Part shown: positions 52,319-61,385 of the stretch, in pieces
Layout: each line of letters begins with the position of its first letter
Numbering within the stretch: the first letter of the stretch is position 1
Assembly: GCF_000372725.1 (NCBI RefSeq)
Contig: NW_005201287.1
Span: 614,975-678,974 of the forward strand
Direction of reading: 5' to 3'
Length of the DNA stretch: 64,000 bases
Origin: Emiliania huxleyi CCMP1516
Lineage: Eukaryota; Haptophyta; Isochrysidales; Noelaerhabdaceae
Notes under the pieces: generated by a model
Told to the model about the DNA's origin: nothing
The model's input: the letters and a program-made list of their open reading frames with translations, nothing else
Database searches by the model: none
Position numbers and translations under genes: made by a program

Positions 52319-52909
52319 ATGGACGCCCTCGTACTCGCCGCATCGCGAATGCCGGGCGGCGGCGTCGGGCCGGCGAAGCTCACCGCACACCGGCAGGGGC
52401 GGGAGATGTCCTGCTTGCACGACTGGAGAAGGCGACAAGCGAGCGCCGCTGCGCTTGCGAATCGGCTCCGAGTGACACAGTCCAGCGTTACGCTGCGTGA
52501 GATGGTGCCCGAGTCGCCGCGACGGCCTCGCGACTGCACGGCCATCCTTCCAGATCGCACTGCACGCGCAGCTGACGACCTCGACCGTGCCGTCCGGTTG
52601 TACGCCGCTGGCGCGTCCAAAGCTGCACGCGCAGAGGCCGAAAGGGCAGCAGAGGAGGAGGTGGCTCGCGTCGAGTCGGAGAAGGCGACCAGGGAGACTG
52701 CTGCAAGTTCAGCGGCGGAGGTGGTTGCGGCTCAGAGAGCCTCCTACATGTCGGAGGCGGCAGCTATCGCTGCACAACAGCGGCGCAGCGATATCTTTAG
52801 CTTACAGCGAGATGGAGAGGAGAGAGCCGCGGAACTGTGGCCACATGGCTGCGACGAGCGCGGGTACCGCGACCCGGCAGGTCGTGCTGTGACCTGGATC
52901 ATGGAATGA
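52319..52909 (+). CDS. Small coiled-coil ORF, unknown
   Basis: Intronless frame of 196 codons from ATG 52319. Basic N-terminal half, then an Ala/Glu coiled coil (AEAERAAEEEVARVESEKAT, RETAASSAAEVVAAQ) and a short Trp-containing C-terminus. No domain recognised. It follows the MITE directly, so its promoter region may include the element. Confidence 0.45.
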   Translation: MDALVLAASRMPGGGVGPAKLTAHRQGREMSCLHDWRRRQASAAALANRLRVTQSSVTLREMVPESPRRPRDCTAILPDRTARAADDLDRAVRLYAAGASKAARAEAERAAEEEVARVESEKATRETAASSAAEVVAAQRASYMSEAAAIAAQQRRSDIFSLQRDGEERAAELWPHGCDERGYRDPAGRAVTWIME

Positions 52910-53466
52910 GAAACAGACAAAGGCGATGGTCTGCGACAATCTGCATGATCTCAAAGGCACAAAACAAAACTGCAAAACGGACCGATCGGAGATGAGAAGG
53001 TGAAATGTCCAGAGGTGTGTGACTCACTTCTCACTGGTTCTCGGCACTGTACGTGTTTTACCGCCACACCTAAAACCGGCCCACGGCCACGCAAGCGCGG
53101 TCGTAAAGCCGCGTAAACCGTAATTGCGGGGACGGCGCGGAACCCCGCGGGAACCGCGAACGGGCCGCTTCTCGCGCCTCTCGCTCTCTCCGGCCTCGCC
53201 CGCGGCGCCGCGCGCCGGCGGCGGCGCGGACCCGGGACGTGCGTCCGACACACACCTCACGCGAGACCTTCTCAGGGGCACCAAGCCCCCCCTGTACAGG
53301 CTGGCATAAGTACGTGCTACAGGGCGCGCAGGGGCAAGATCCAAGAACTCAACCAACCAGAAACCGCGTCCCCGCGATCGAGGCGGCCCCGGGACCCGCC
53401 CCCGGGGCCCCGCGCCGCGTCCACGCCTGCTGCTGTGCTCGCTGCTGAGCTGCTCGTGTGAGTGTG
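52910..53466. other. Intergenic, no gene seen
   Basis: Open frames here on both strands are GC-driven and lack domains. Confidence 0.4.
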
Positions 53467-54553
53467 TCACGCATCCTTGTTTTTCGCCACGGGCTGGGCA
53501 GGCGTCGACGGCATCGGGCTACCCGCCGGCGCACCCTCCTCCAGGTAGTCGTCGGCGGAGAAGGCATAGACGTGCAGCGGCGCAAAGATGAGGCACATCT
53601 CGAGCGAGACCAGCGCGTCTTGGATCATCGTGCTCCTCTCCGCCAGGTCAAAGAAGTGACCCGCGCGCACCACGCCGGCGGCCTCGAGCAGCTGCAGAAC
53701 GATGCCCTGCCAGAAGCAGAACATGACGACACCCTTGATGCAGAGGAACTTGGCGAGCGGGCGCTGGTGCCTGTTCGCACAGTCGGACGCGTCTGCGGAG
53801 GCTCGATGCGGGCAGGCGACGGGCCCCCCAATGGTTCCCCCGCGAGAGCTCCCGCTCGAAGGAGTGGTAGAAGAGGAGGAGGGAGTAGAGAGCGACGGTC
53901 ATCGAGACATTGAGCGCGACCGAAATGGGAAGCCAGACCCAGACTTTCTCGTACACGCCGAGGCCCGTCGCGGTGATTGTCAGGACGGCGAGGATTGGCC
54001 TCACGTACACAAACTGCATCGCCCACCGCCGCAGACGATCGGCGACCCGCCTGTCGAAGGTCCAGTGCGAGGCGCCGCAGAAGAGCGGCAGCGGAAACGG
54101 CAGGTGCACCTCCACGCCCTTCAGCTTGTCGGGCACGCCCACTGCGGCGCCGTTCGGAGCGCTCACGCAACCTGTGTAGCTCAGCATCAGCTCGAGAAAT
54201 GACCAGATGCCTGCGCAGAGAGGCAATTTTCACAAACAAAAGGCGAGGGACGGAGGAAGGGTAGCTAGGGCATCCGGACCGAAGGCCTCGTAGCACTCCT
54301 TGGCACCGTCGAGGACGAGGTCGAGCCACTCGGGTGCATGCAGGCCGACAGTCTTGCTGCCGCGCAAGATGAGAAGCGACACGAATGCATTGACAGCAAA
54401 AATGGGGACGCTGCTGATGATGACGACAATACAGCGCTGTTGCTGCGGGTTGTGCCAGTGGCGCCGGTGCTTGGCAATGAGTCGGCCGCTCTGCAGAAGC
54501 GTGAGGCCGCAGGACACGGCGCCAACCCAAAAGGTCGTGCGCATCATCCCCAT
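53467..54553 (-). CDS. TMEM184/OSTalpha family membrane protein
   Basis: Three exons, 314 aa: 54553-54280, 54210-53844, 53770-53467. Landmarks are a first TM then HRRHWHNPQQQRCIVVIISS, VPIFAVNAFVSLLIL, ECYEAFGIWSFLELMLSYTG, the AMQFVYVRPILAVLT helix, LPISVALNVSMTVALYSLLL, and HQRPLAKFLCIKGVVMFCFW. These are the hallmark motifs of the seven-TM DUF300 family, which includes organic solute transporter alpha and TMEM184. Both junctions (EAF-G-IWSF and ELS-HQRPLAKF) restore conserved text in frame. Intron 1 is GT-AG, intron 2 GC-AG. The transported solute is not predictable. Confidence 0.88.
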
Positions 54554-55142
54554 CGGTGCTCACGTGAGCTGCGCCCCAGACGCTCGCTGTGAGCTGTGAG
54601 CTGCGATGGTCGCACGCAAATTTGATGTGGTATCGAAGAGCGACGCGTCGTCGTGCGTCCCGTCGCGCTGTGAGAATTCTCGCTCCCTGTCTAGAGCAGG
54701 TTTGTAGGTATGTTGTTAGGTGTCAAGCCAGTGGCGCCAGTCCCGTGCCCAGTGTCGGGAGAGGGAGCTTTTGTAAAATTATTTTGCTGTGTTGACTGTT
54801 GTTAGTGCAAGATCCTGCTCGTTGGGGACCCTGTCCATCTCCTACCGATCGTTTGGCGTCTCCGTTTTATTTTCCGTCTTTAATTTGTTCTATTTTCACC
54901 TCGCCTTTCCGAGTTTTACCTTCCTGGTCCGCCGTGTTTTACCTCCCAAAAGCAGCGCTCCGGACTAGCGCTCCCTCACGAGTACGACTGGACAGGGTGG
55001 CCCGCCACAAGGACCCCAGGAATTGCGACTCGCCGCTTTCCTCCCGCTGTGATTCTGTGTGAGCTCTGTGTCTTGATCTGCCAACAATATACCTACAACG
55101 ACTGTAGGTTCTGAAAGTATATACCTCTGTCTCCTGCCTTCG
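54554..55142. other. Divergent intergenic region
   Basis: Holds the promoters of the TMEM184-like (-) and nucleotidyltransferase (+) genes. T-rich, pyrimidine-biased sequence at 54770-54950. No gene seen. Confidence 0.4.
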
Positions 55143-56435
55143 ATGAGCGACTCCATCGCTGCCTCGGATGTGTGCAGCACGAATGATCCGCCAGGCGGGC
55201 CTCGCGCCGATGCAGCTGTCGCAACTGCATCGGCGCCTGCAACGGCCGTCGCACCTCGCAGCGAAAAGGAGGCGCTGAAAGCCCGCATGACGGCATTGAG
55301 CACGGAACTGCTCCTCCTCAAAAAGAAGGCAGCCACCACCGCAGCATCAAGCAGCAGTCAGCGTACCGCCCCAAATCCCTCAGCGCCGGCTGGCAATCGG
55401 CGGCTGGCAACGTCTGCCGCAAAGACCCTCCTCAAGACATATGTGCCGACGGCTCCTGTCGCCGTCGTCGGCTCCGTCGCGAGCGGGCTAGCGCTCGATG
55501 CTAGTGACGTGGACCTCGTGGCGTGCCTGGCCGGCGTGAGGTCCGCGGCGACATTCCCGTGCTTGCTTGGGGACGAGCCGCTTGGCGACCCGCTGCTGGT
55601 GTTGCTCCTCTGCGGCGATCACCTCCCATCGGTGCGCGTCCGCAAGCAGAGCAAGAAGGCGAAGCGGACAGGCCGGCCACGCGTGCGCAACAAGGGCGAT
55701 GTCGACGCGGCACTCGAGTCCACCCTGGAGGAGCACGGCTTCGAGGCGCCGCGCTGGGCCCGCGGGTCGCCGCTACTACGCATGGTGCACAGGGCGACGG
55801 GCGTCGCAGTCGACGTGTGGATGGACGAGGCGGCAGCGGATGTCGCAGAGTGCGAGGCCAAGCGTCGGGTCGACGCCACGCGCGCGGCGGTCCTCGCGCC
55901 GGGCGGCGCGCTCCTCGCCGGGCTGCACTGCCTGCTGCGTCGTGCGGTGGGTCGCGAGCTGCGCGAGCTTGAGGGCTACGCCGGTGGCGGCGGAGCAGGC
56001 GGTGGCGAGGGCCTTGGCTCCTACGTGACCCTGCTGCTCGTGCGACGCTTCCTGCAGCGAGAGCGCGTTGCGACGGTGCAGCCGCCGCCGACCCAGGAGG
56101 CGCTGCTGGTGCCCCTGCTCACCTCCCTCGCCGCCACGGGCGGCGAGGACGAGTGCACGATCGAGAAGCTGGAAGACCTGCTCCCCGGCGCACCGCCACT
56201 GAAGGTCTACCCCGGGAAGGGCACGCGGATGCTGCGTGCGCTCTGCAGCACCCTCCTGGCGAGGCTGCACGCCGGTGCGAGCCTCGAGCCGCTCTTGCAC
56301 TCGCACGCGACTGAGGGCTGGGCGGTGCGCGCGGCGCTCGTGAGCGACGTGCTGGCCGCTGCCCAGGCCGGGGCGCAGGACAAGACCGCCAAGCCAAGCA
56401 AGCGAGCACGCCTATCTATCCCTGCCGAGGGGTAG
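55143..56435 (+). CDS. Terminal nucleotidyltransferase (Trf4/Cid1-like)
   Basis: Intronless, 430 aa from ATG 55143. The disordered, Ala/Ser-rich N-terminus ends in a short helix. The polymerase-beta fold begins near residue 105: VAVVGSVASGL with the GS motif, then DASDVDLVA giving the first two catalytic Asp, and the third on RATGVAVDVWM near residue 225. A helical PAP-associated region follows (GALLAGLHCLLRRAVG, SYVTLLLVRRFLQRE, LEDLLPG), ending in a basic nuclear-type tail (KTAKPSKRARL). By homology it adds A or U tails to RNA. An insert between the catalytic strands (KQSKKAKRTGRPRVRNKGD) is unusually basic. Confidence 0.75.
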   Translation: MSDSIAASDVCSTNDPPGGPRADAAVATASAPATAVAPRSEKEALKARMTALSTELLLLKKKAATTAASSSSQRTAPNPSAPAGNRRLATSAAKTLLKTYVPTAPVAVVGSVASGLALDASDVDLVACLAGVRSAATFPCLLGDEPLGDPLLVLLLCGDHLPSVRVRKQSKKAKRTGRPRVRNKGDVDAALESTLEEHGFEAPRWARGSPLLRMVHRATGVAVDVWMDEAAADVAECEAKRRVDATRAAVLAPGGALLAGLHCLLRRAVGRELRELEGYAGGGGAGGGEGLGSYVTLLLVRRFLQRERVATVQPPPTQEALLVPLLTSLAATGGEDECTIEKLEDLLPGAPPLKVYPGKGTRMLRALCSTLLARLHAGASLEPLLHSHATEGWAVRAALVSDVLAAAQAGAQDKTAKPSKRARLSIPAEG

Positions 56436-57201
56436 CCGAGGAGGTGGCCGTCGGGTCCAACTGGGGGGGGGGGGGGGTCTTTCGCGGCGCACTCGCTTGC
56501 TTCTTTTTCGCCTCCAGCCCTGCGGGTCTTCATAGTAGACCGGAGGGCTACGAAGCCTTCACACTCCAAGGGGCTGTTCTCGCCCGGGACGACTCGACCC
56601 GGTCGACGCTCGACGGAGGGTCTCGGCGTCGGGAGACGGCGGGACGTCGGACGAGAGTCGAGACGGGTCACGGGACTCTGTCTCTGATAAAAAGCAAAAA
56701 AGGCTCCGGGCCTCGGGGCGTGGACCGCGCGTCGCGCGTGGTCTACACAAAATGGTATGGGGGCTAAATGGGCCGGTTCGTAACGCGCGACACTCTCGAC
56801 AGGCGGCTCTGTGGCCTGTGGCCGGCCTGCGCTGGGTCTCGTTGTGGAAAACACTCCGCGCGTGAGACAGATAGATGACAATGACAGTGCAATTGCAAAA
56901 TCGAGACGACACAATGACTCTCTGGGCTCACGTCCATGAGTCATGTCTATGACTGTCATGTCTGCTCTGCTCAAGTTCCTCCGCAAACCTCTCATCCGCG
57001 GTCACGTGCCAAAGCTTCTCCGTGCCCTCCAACGCCGCCGCACGTCTCAGCGCGTCGCACGGGCCAAAGGTGCTGCCGGCACCGTACACCCCTGAAACGA
57101 GCGAGTCGACCTGCAGCAACGGCTGCGCCGGTCACCTCTATGCCCCTGCCTACACTCCTTCTCTCGGCTCGTGGCGGCTCTAAACCTCGACCACCTCTCG
57201 G
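56436..57201. other. Convergent 3' regions with poly-G run
   Basis: G run near 56465-56478. No supported gene. Confidence 0.4.
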
Positions 57202-59994
57202 CTAGTCGCGCACCAAGTCTGCGAGCGGAAGCACGAGCTTGCCGAGGGTGGCTGCCCCCTGCCCCCCGCTCGGCATCGCCTCGACTCGCCGCGCAAGGAA
57301 GGAGATCGCCAGCCCGAGCTGATCGAGCCGCCGCTCCGACACGAGGGCGGCGAAGTAGCGCGCGAGCGGCGACGCGCCGCTCGCCTCGCCCTCCTCCGCG
57401 CCCTCCGCCTCTGCGCCCTCCTCGCACACCGTGTCGAGCCAGCTCGAGATGAGGGGCCGCGCCGCCTGCCAGCCCGCGCGCGCCATCTGCCGCAGCGCCT
57501 CATCCTCGCTCTCGGCGGCAACGCCCCCGACCGAACCCGGCCTGCCTGCCGTCCCGGCCTCCTCGCCGCAAAACGCCGCGCTGTACTCCTCTGCCCATGC
57601 AGCCGGCACCGGAGACGTGGCGCGGGGCCCGCGGTCGATGCCGCCGCCGCCGCTGACGCCACTCACGGCGCCGCCGACGCGGCTCCCGCCGCCGTGCCTC
57701 GTCGGAGGAGTCCGGCCGCCGCGAGGCGAAGTGCGGCTCCTGGCTCCGCCGCGAGGGGAGGCGCGGCCCCTTCCGCGCGCGCCCCTCCGCCCTCGCGCCC
57801 CGGGGGCGCGGGCGGAGGCGCGGGATGTGGGTGGCGCATGCAAGGGCCACAGAGCGGTGCGCGCAGCCGGCGGGGGCGAATGCGCCTGCGGAAGGGGAGG
57901 GCGGCTGGGGGGGGGGGGGCTGGGGGGGGGCAGGCGAGGCGACTGGACCTGCTGCGGCCTCTTCTCTCCGCAAGCGCTGCACGCCAGGTGCTGCATCGGG
58001 TTGTGCAGCGTGCACTTTTCGCACGCCCACTTGTCCGGAGAGGGCGGTGGCTGCCCCTGCGCTTCGCCGCCGCCTGGGGCGTCGAGAGCCGCGGGAAACG
58101 GTCCCTGTGTGGTGCTCACTCCCTCGACCGCCTGCGGGACACGCCGGGCGCGTGAGACACGGGCTGGCACTGCCCTCCAAATGCACGTGGGCTGCCGTGT
58201 CGCAGGAGGCGACGCGCTGCCCCGGGAGAGGGGGGAAGGAGTGTGGAGGAAGGGAGCGGGGGTAGAGGGAAGGGTGGGGCGGCGAGAAGCGAAGCGCCTG
58301 CGCCGCCTCTCTCCGCGCGCACGACTCGCAGCAACTGCGATCTCGCAACGGCAAGCCTTGCGCGACCCTCACCCCGGACCTCGCCCCGGAGGCGCCGCCT
58401 CCGACAAGACTGGCGGCGCGAGCCCACCGGCTCAGCTCCGCGGCTCGCGGCTCGCCGATCATTGCTCGCAGCGCCGCCTCCGGCGGCGGTCGCGCGGGTC
58501 GCTTCCCCCCACCCTCCCCGCAGAGGGCGTGTAGCTCTGCGCAGGTCGTGCAGTCTGCCGTGAAGAGAGCCTCAACCTCGGAAGAGGAGATGGCGGGCAG
58601 GAGGGCACTCAGCGGCCGCGCGGCGAGGAGCGGCGCCTCGTCTCTGGCGGCGAGGACACGGACACCGCCGCCACCCTCCCCGCCGCCACCCTCCCCGCCA
58701 CCACCCTCCCCGCCGCCGCCCACACCGCTGCCCTCCGCGCCGCCTTCCCCGCCGCCCGCCCCGCCGTCCGCCCCGCCGCCCGCCGGGTCGGAGGAGGGGC
58801 CGGCGGCGGAGGCGTGCGAGTAGCCGCCGCGCAAGGCGGCGAGGGATGCTTGCCGCGAGAGCGCCGCCGAGCGCGCGGCTCCGATGCCGCAGCGCGCCTC
58901 TGCGTGGCGGGCTTGGCGGCGGGCTCCTGTGAATTAATAATTATAATTAACTTAATAATTAGTGGGCTTGGCGGCGGGCTCCCGCGCTGGCGCCCGACTC
59001 CGCAGGAGGGCCCGGCTCCGCAGGAGAGAGGGTCGCCCCTCGCACACCGAGCGCGCAGCGGAGGGCGCGCCGCAGGGCGGGGCCCTCCCTCTCCACCAGC
59101 CTCCTGCGAGCCGGCTCGAGCGAGATCGCCTCCCCGTCCGCGTAGGCGTGCATCTCCAGCGCGGCTGGCATGGCCGCCAGCGCCGCCGCCACCATCCCGC
59201 GCCGCAGCGCCGCGGTGCCGCCAGTGCACCGCAGACTCACGTACAGAAGGTCGCCCTCGCTCTCCCGCTCGGGACGCGGATCTAGTCCCTGCTCCTCCTC
59301 CGCTGCCGCAGCCGCAGCCACCGCCTCGGCCGCCTCGGCCGCCTCCACCGCTGCCACCGCCTCCGCCGCTGCCTCTGCTTCCGCCGCTGCGGCGGCCTCC
59401 TCCTCCGCCCATCTCTCCCGGGTGCCGCGTCTAGAGCTGTCCGCCGGCGGCGGCGGCGCGGCAAAGCCGAGCGACGGCTGGTGCGGGTCTCGCATCCCTG
59501 CGGGCATGTAGCTCGCCTCCCGAGGGCGGCACCCCTCCCTCGAGCAGGCGAGGAGCCAGTCCTGCGGCGGTGGAGGAGAAACCATCGCGGATGTGAGGGC
59601 GGTGGGGCGCCGCGGCGGGGGCGGCGGTCGGGCGGCGGGGTCTGCGCGCGCGCGCCTCGGTGACGATGTGGAAGGAGCTGCCGAGCGTCTTTTTCGAGCT
59701 GATGGCCACTTGCCTCGCGAATGAGAGCTGGTTGATGACGAAATGAGTGAGCCGCGTCGAGGCCGGGTTCTGCTCATAGTCACCGCCCAGCGACCGCACC
59801 AGCGAGACGAGGTGGTCGTTGGCCGTCTCCGAGAGACCGTTGACGTGGACGACGGCACCCGACAGCACGCTGCTCACGGCAGGTGTGTTGGACCACTGCT
59901 CGGCGAGCTTGCGCCTTTTATCAACCATATAGTCGCGGTGGCCGGACCAGCCGCCGCCGCCGCCGCCGAGCGAGGGCAGAGGCCGTTTCTCCAT
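57202..59994 (-). CDS. REV1: REV1-like protein with diverged polymerase core
   Basis: Multi-exon: 59994-59656, 59561 to about 58960, about 58926-58440, about 58140-57202. Start MEKRPLPSLGGGG. A BRCT domain follows (VVHVNGLSETANDHLVSLV, SLGGDYEQN, RLTHFVINQ, IVTEDWLLACSREG). Then come Glu/Ala repeats and a region with weak palm, finger and thumb echoes (AYADGEAISL; ARCGIGAARSAALSRQ; LSALLPAISSSEVEALF, TTCAELHAL, MIGEPRAAELSRW). The canonical catalytic acidic motifs are not evident. The last exon has AVEGVSTTQGPF (little-finger-like), a RanBP2-type zinc finger (WACEKCTLHN, LACSACGEKRP) and a C-terminal domain matching REV1-CTD (RPLISSWLDTVCEEG, RYFAALVSERRLDQLGLAIS), which binds other translesion polymerases and REV7. 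Intron 1 is GC-AG; middle borders are approximate. The BRCT and CTD calls are firm; the polymerase reading is tentative. Confidence 0.7.
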
Positions 59995-60565
59995 CGCTAC
60001 CAGCAGCGCGGCCGTCGAGGCGTGCGTGTCGTTGGCATCCTCGCTCAACCGGACTCACACGCCGGGCCGGTCGAGGACAAAACAAGAAAAATACTGCATG
60101 TTTCATGCCGTCGCACCTTCCGTGGCGCACCCACTCCCTTGCTCACCAATATTCAAAGACGTTCTTGGTCACCAAAAGGATAAAACAACTCGAGACCTCG
60201 AGACAAACTCGAGTGTCGAGTGAGTCGTGATGTCTCGTCTCTTGAGGTCTCGAACCCATTCTTATCGGCAGACTACAAGTACACGTACAACGTAACTCCT
60301 CTCTCTCTGCCTCTACGTAGTGCACACATGTTGGATACTCGAGTACTGTGTGGGAGGCGACAACGCGACCTGGAACATGCTGGATGCAGCTGTAGCTGTC
60401 AACAGCTGTGCAGTTCGACAGACGAGCGGCGCAGGCACGCAGCCAGCCGGATGCACACATCAGGTGCACGTCAGGGCGACCGAAATGCCGGGCCGTCCTT
60501 GGGGTGCATGGCCCAGAGGGGTGCGTCAGGGCACATCGACTGCCCCTGGTACTGCCATTCGTTGG
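59995..60565. other. Intergenic with CTCGAG-type inverted sequence
   Basis: 60185-60260 contains GAGACCTCGAGAC and its near complement GTCTCTTGAGGTCTCG, able to form a hairpin. No gene seen. Confidence 0.4.
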
Positions 60566-60880
60566 TTACGCCATATAGCCGTTGACGTTACCAGAGCGCG
60601 CCTTGGCGTCCTGTTCCTCGGAAACCTCGTAGCAGTAGACCCAGCCCTTGTGGTCCTTCGACGTCTCGCACCATGGTGCCCCATCGTCCGGACCGAAGAT
60701 GCAGTTCGCCTGCGAATTGACCAGCTCTTCGACGCCTGCGATGGTGGGCAGGTACTTGGAGGGCCTTGTGCTCGTGTGCTGCGCTGGAAACTCAACTGTA
60801 CGCGGCGGCGTGCATGATGGGGAGGGTGACCCCCAAAACGAACAGACGACAACGGCTGGTGACGCTGTGTTGCCCTTGAG
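60566..60880 (-). CDS. Orphan exon-like ORF without start codon
   Basis: 105-codon open frame that begins right after an AG (CTAG|CTCAAG), contains no early ATG and ends NVNGYMA-stop. The text is strongly protein-like: STRPSKYLPTIAGVEELV, NSQANCIFGPDDGAPWCETS, DHKGWVYCYEVSEE. It looks like the last exon of a gene whose upstream exons I could not find in 60881-61385, or the remnant of one. Four Cys and four Trp suggest a small secreted or disulfide domain. Family unknown. Confidence 0.35.
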   Translation of the reverse strand, partial: LKGNTASPAVVVCSFWGSPSPSCTPPRTVEFPAQHTSTRPSKYLPTIAGVEELVNSQANCIFGPDDGAPWCETSKDHKGWVYCYEVSEEQDAKARSGNVNGYMA

Positions 60881-61385
60881 CTAGTCCTTCCCCGGTCGCC
60901 TAGCCTCTGCGCTGTCTGGCGAACGCCTGTATGCCATGCGCGCGGACCACGCTTGCGTGGATACGTGGGGCTGGCAGGCTGACCTGTGTGCGGGGTAACC
61001 CGCGCAAGGGGAAGCTTCACGGGTTCGAGTCGTCTTAAGCAGCGGAGGTGTGCCGAGGGGGACCGGGAGGCGGTAAGTCGTCGTCGCCCGGCGCTGGCCG
61101 CTGCTTCCTGAGCTACCTCGTACCTGCTTGGATGCAGCACCAGGCGATGGCGCTAAGAGGTTCCTCTTTTCCGCGCCCCCCCCCGCAAGGCGCGCGATAC
61201 ACGAAAAATGAGGGACGTCAGTTCGCTGCGCAGTGAGTCCGGAATTCGGGCGAGTATCACGCGGGTAGCTTTTTCTTCTTTTCGGGACGTGACAGTGTCA
61301 ATTCATGCGGCTGCTCGGCAATCGCCCGACACTTAGTCCCGACAGCTTCTCAACTTCAAGAGCGCTCGAACGAGAGCCGTGAGGG
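60881..61385. other. Intergenic, no supported gene
   Basis: 5' flank of the ART-LRR gene. A GGTTCGAGTC word near 61020 resembles a tRNA T-arm, but no tRNA folds around it. Confidence 0.35.

Noticed and set aside
60970-61045. Possible tRNA around GGTTCGAGTC
   Set aside because: The T-arm stem does not pair and no acceptor or anticodon arm can be built.
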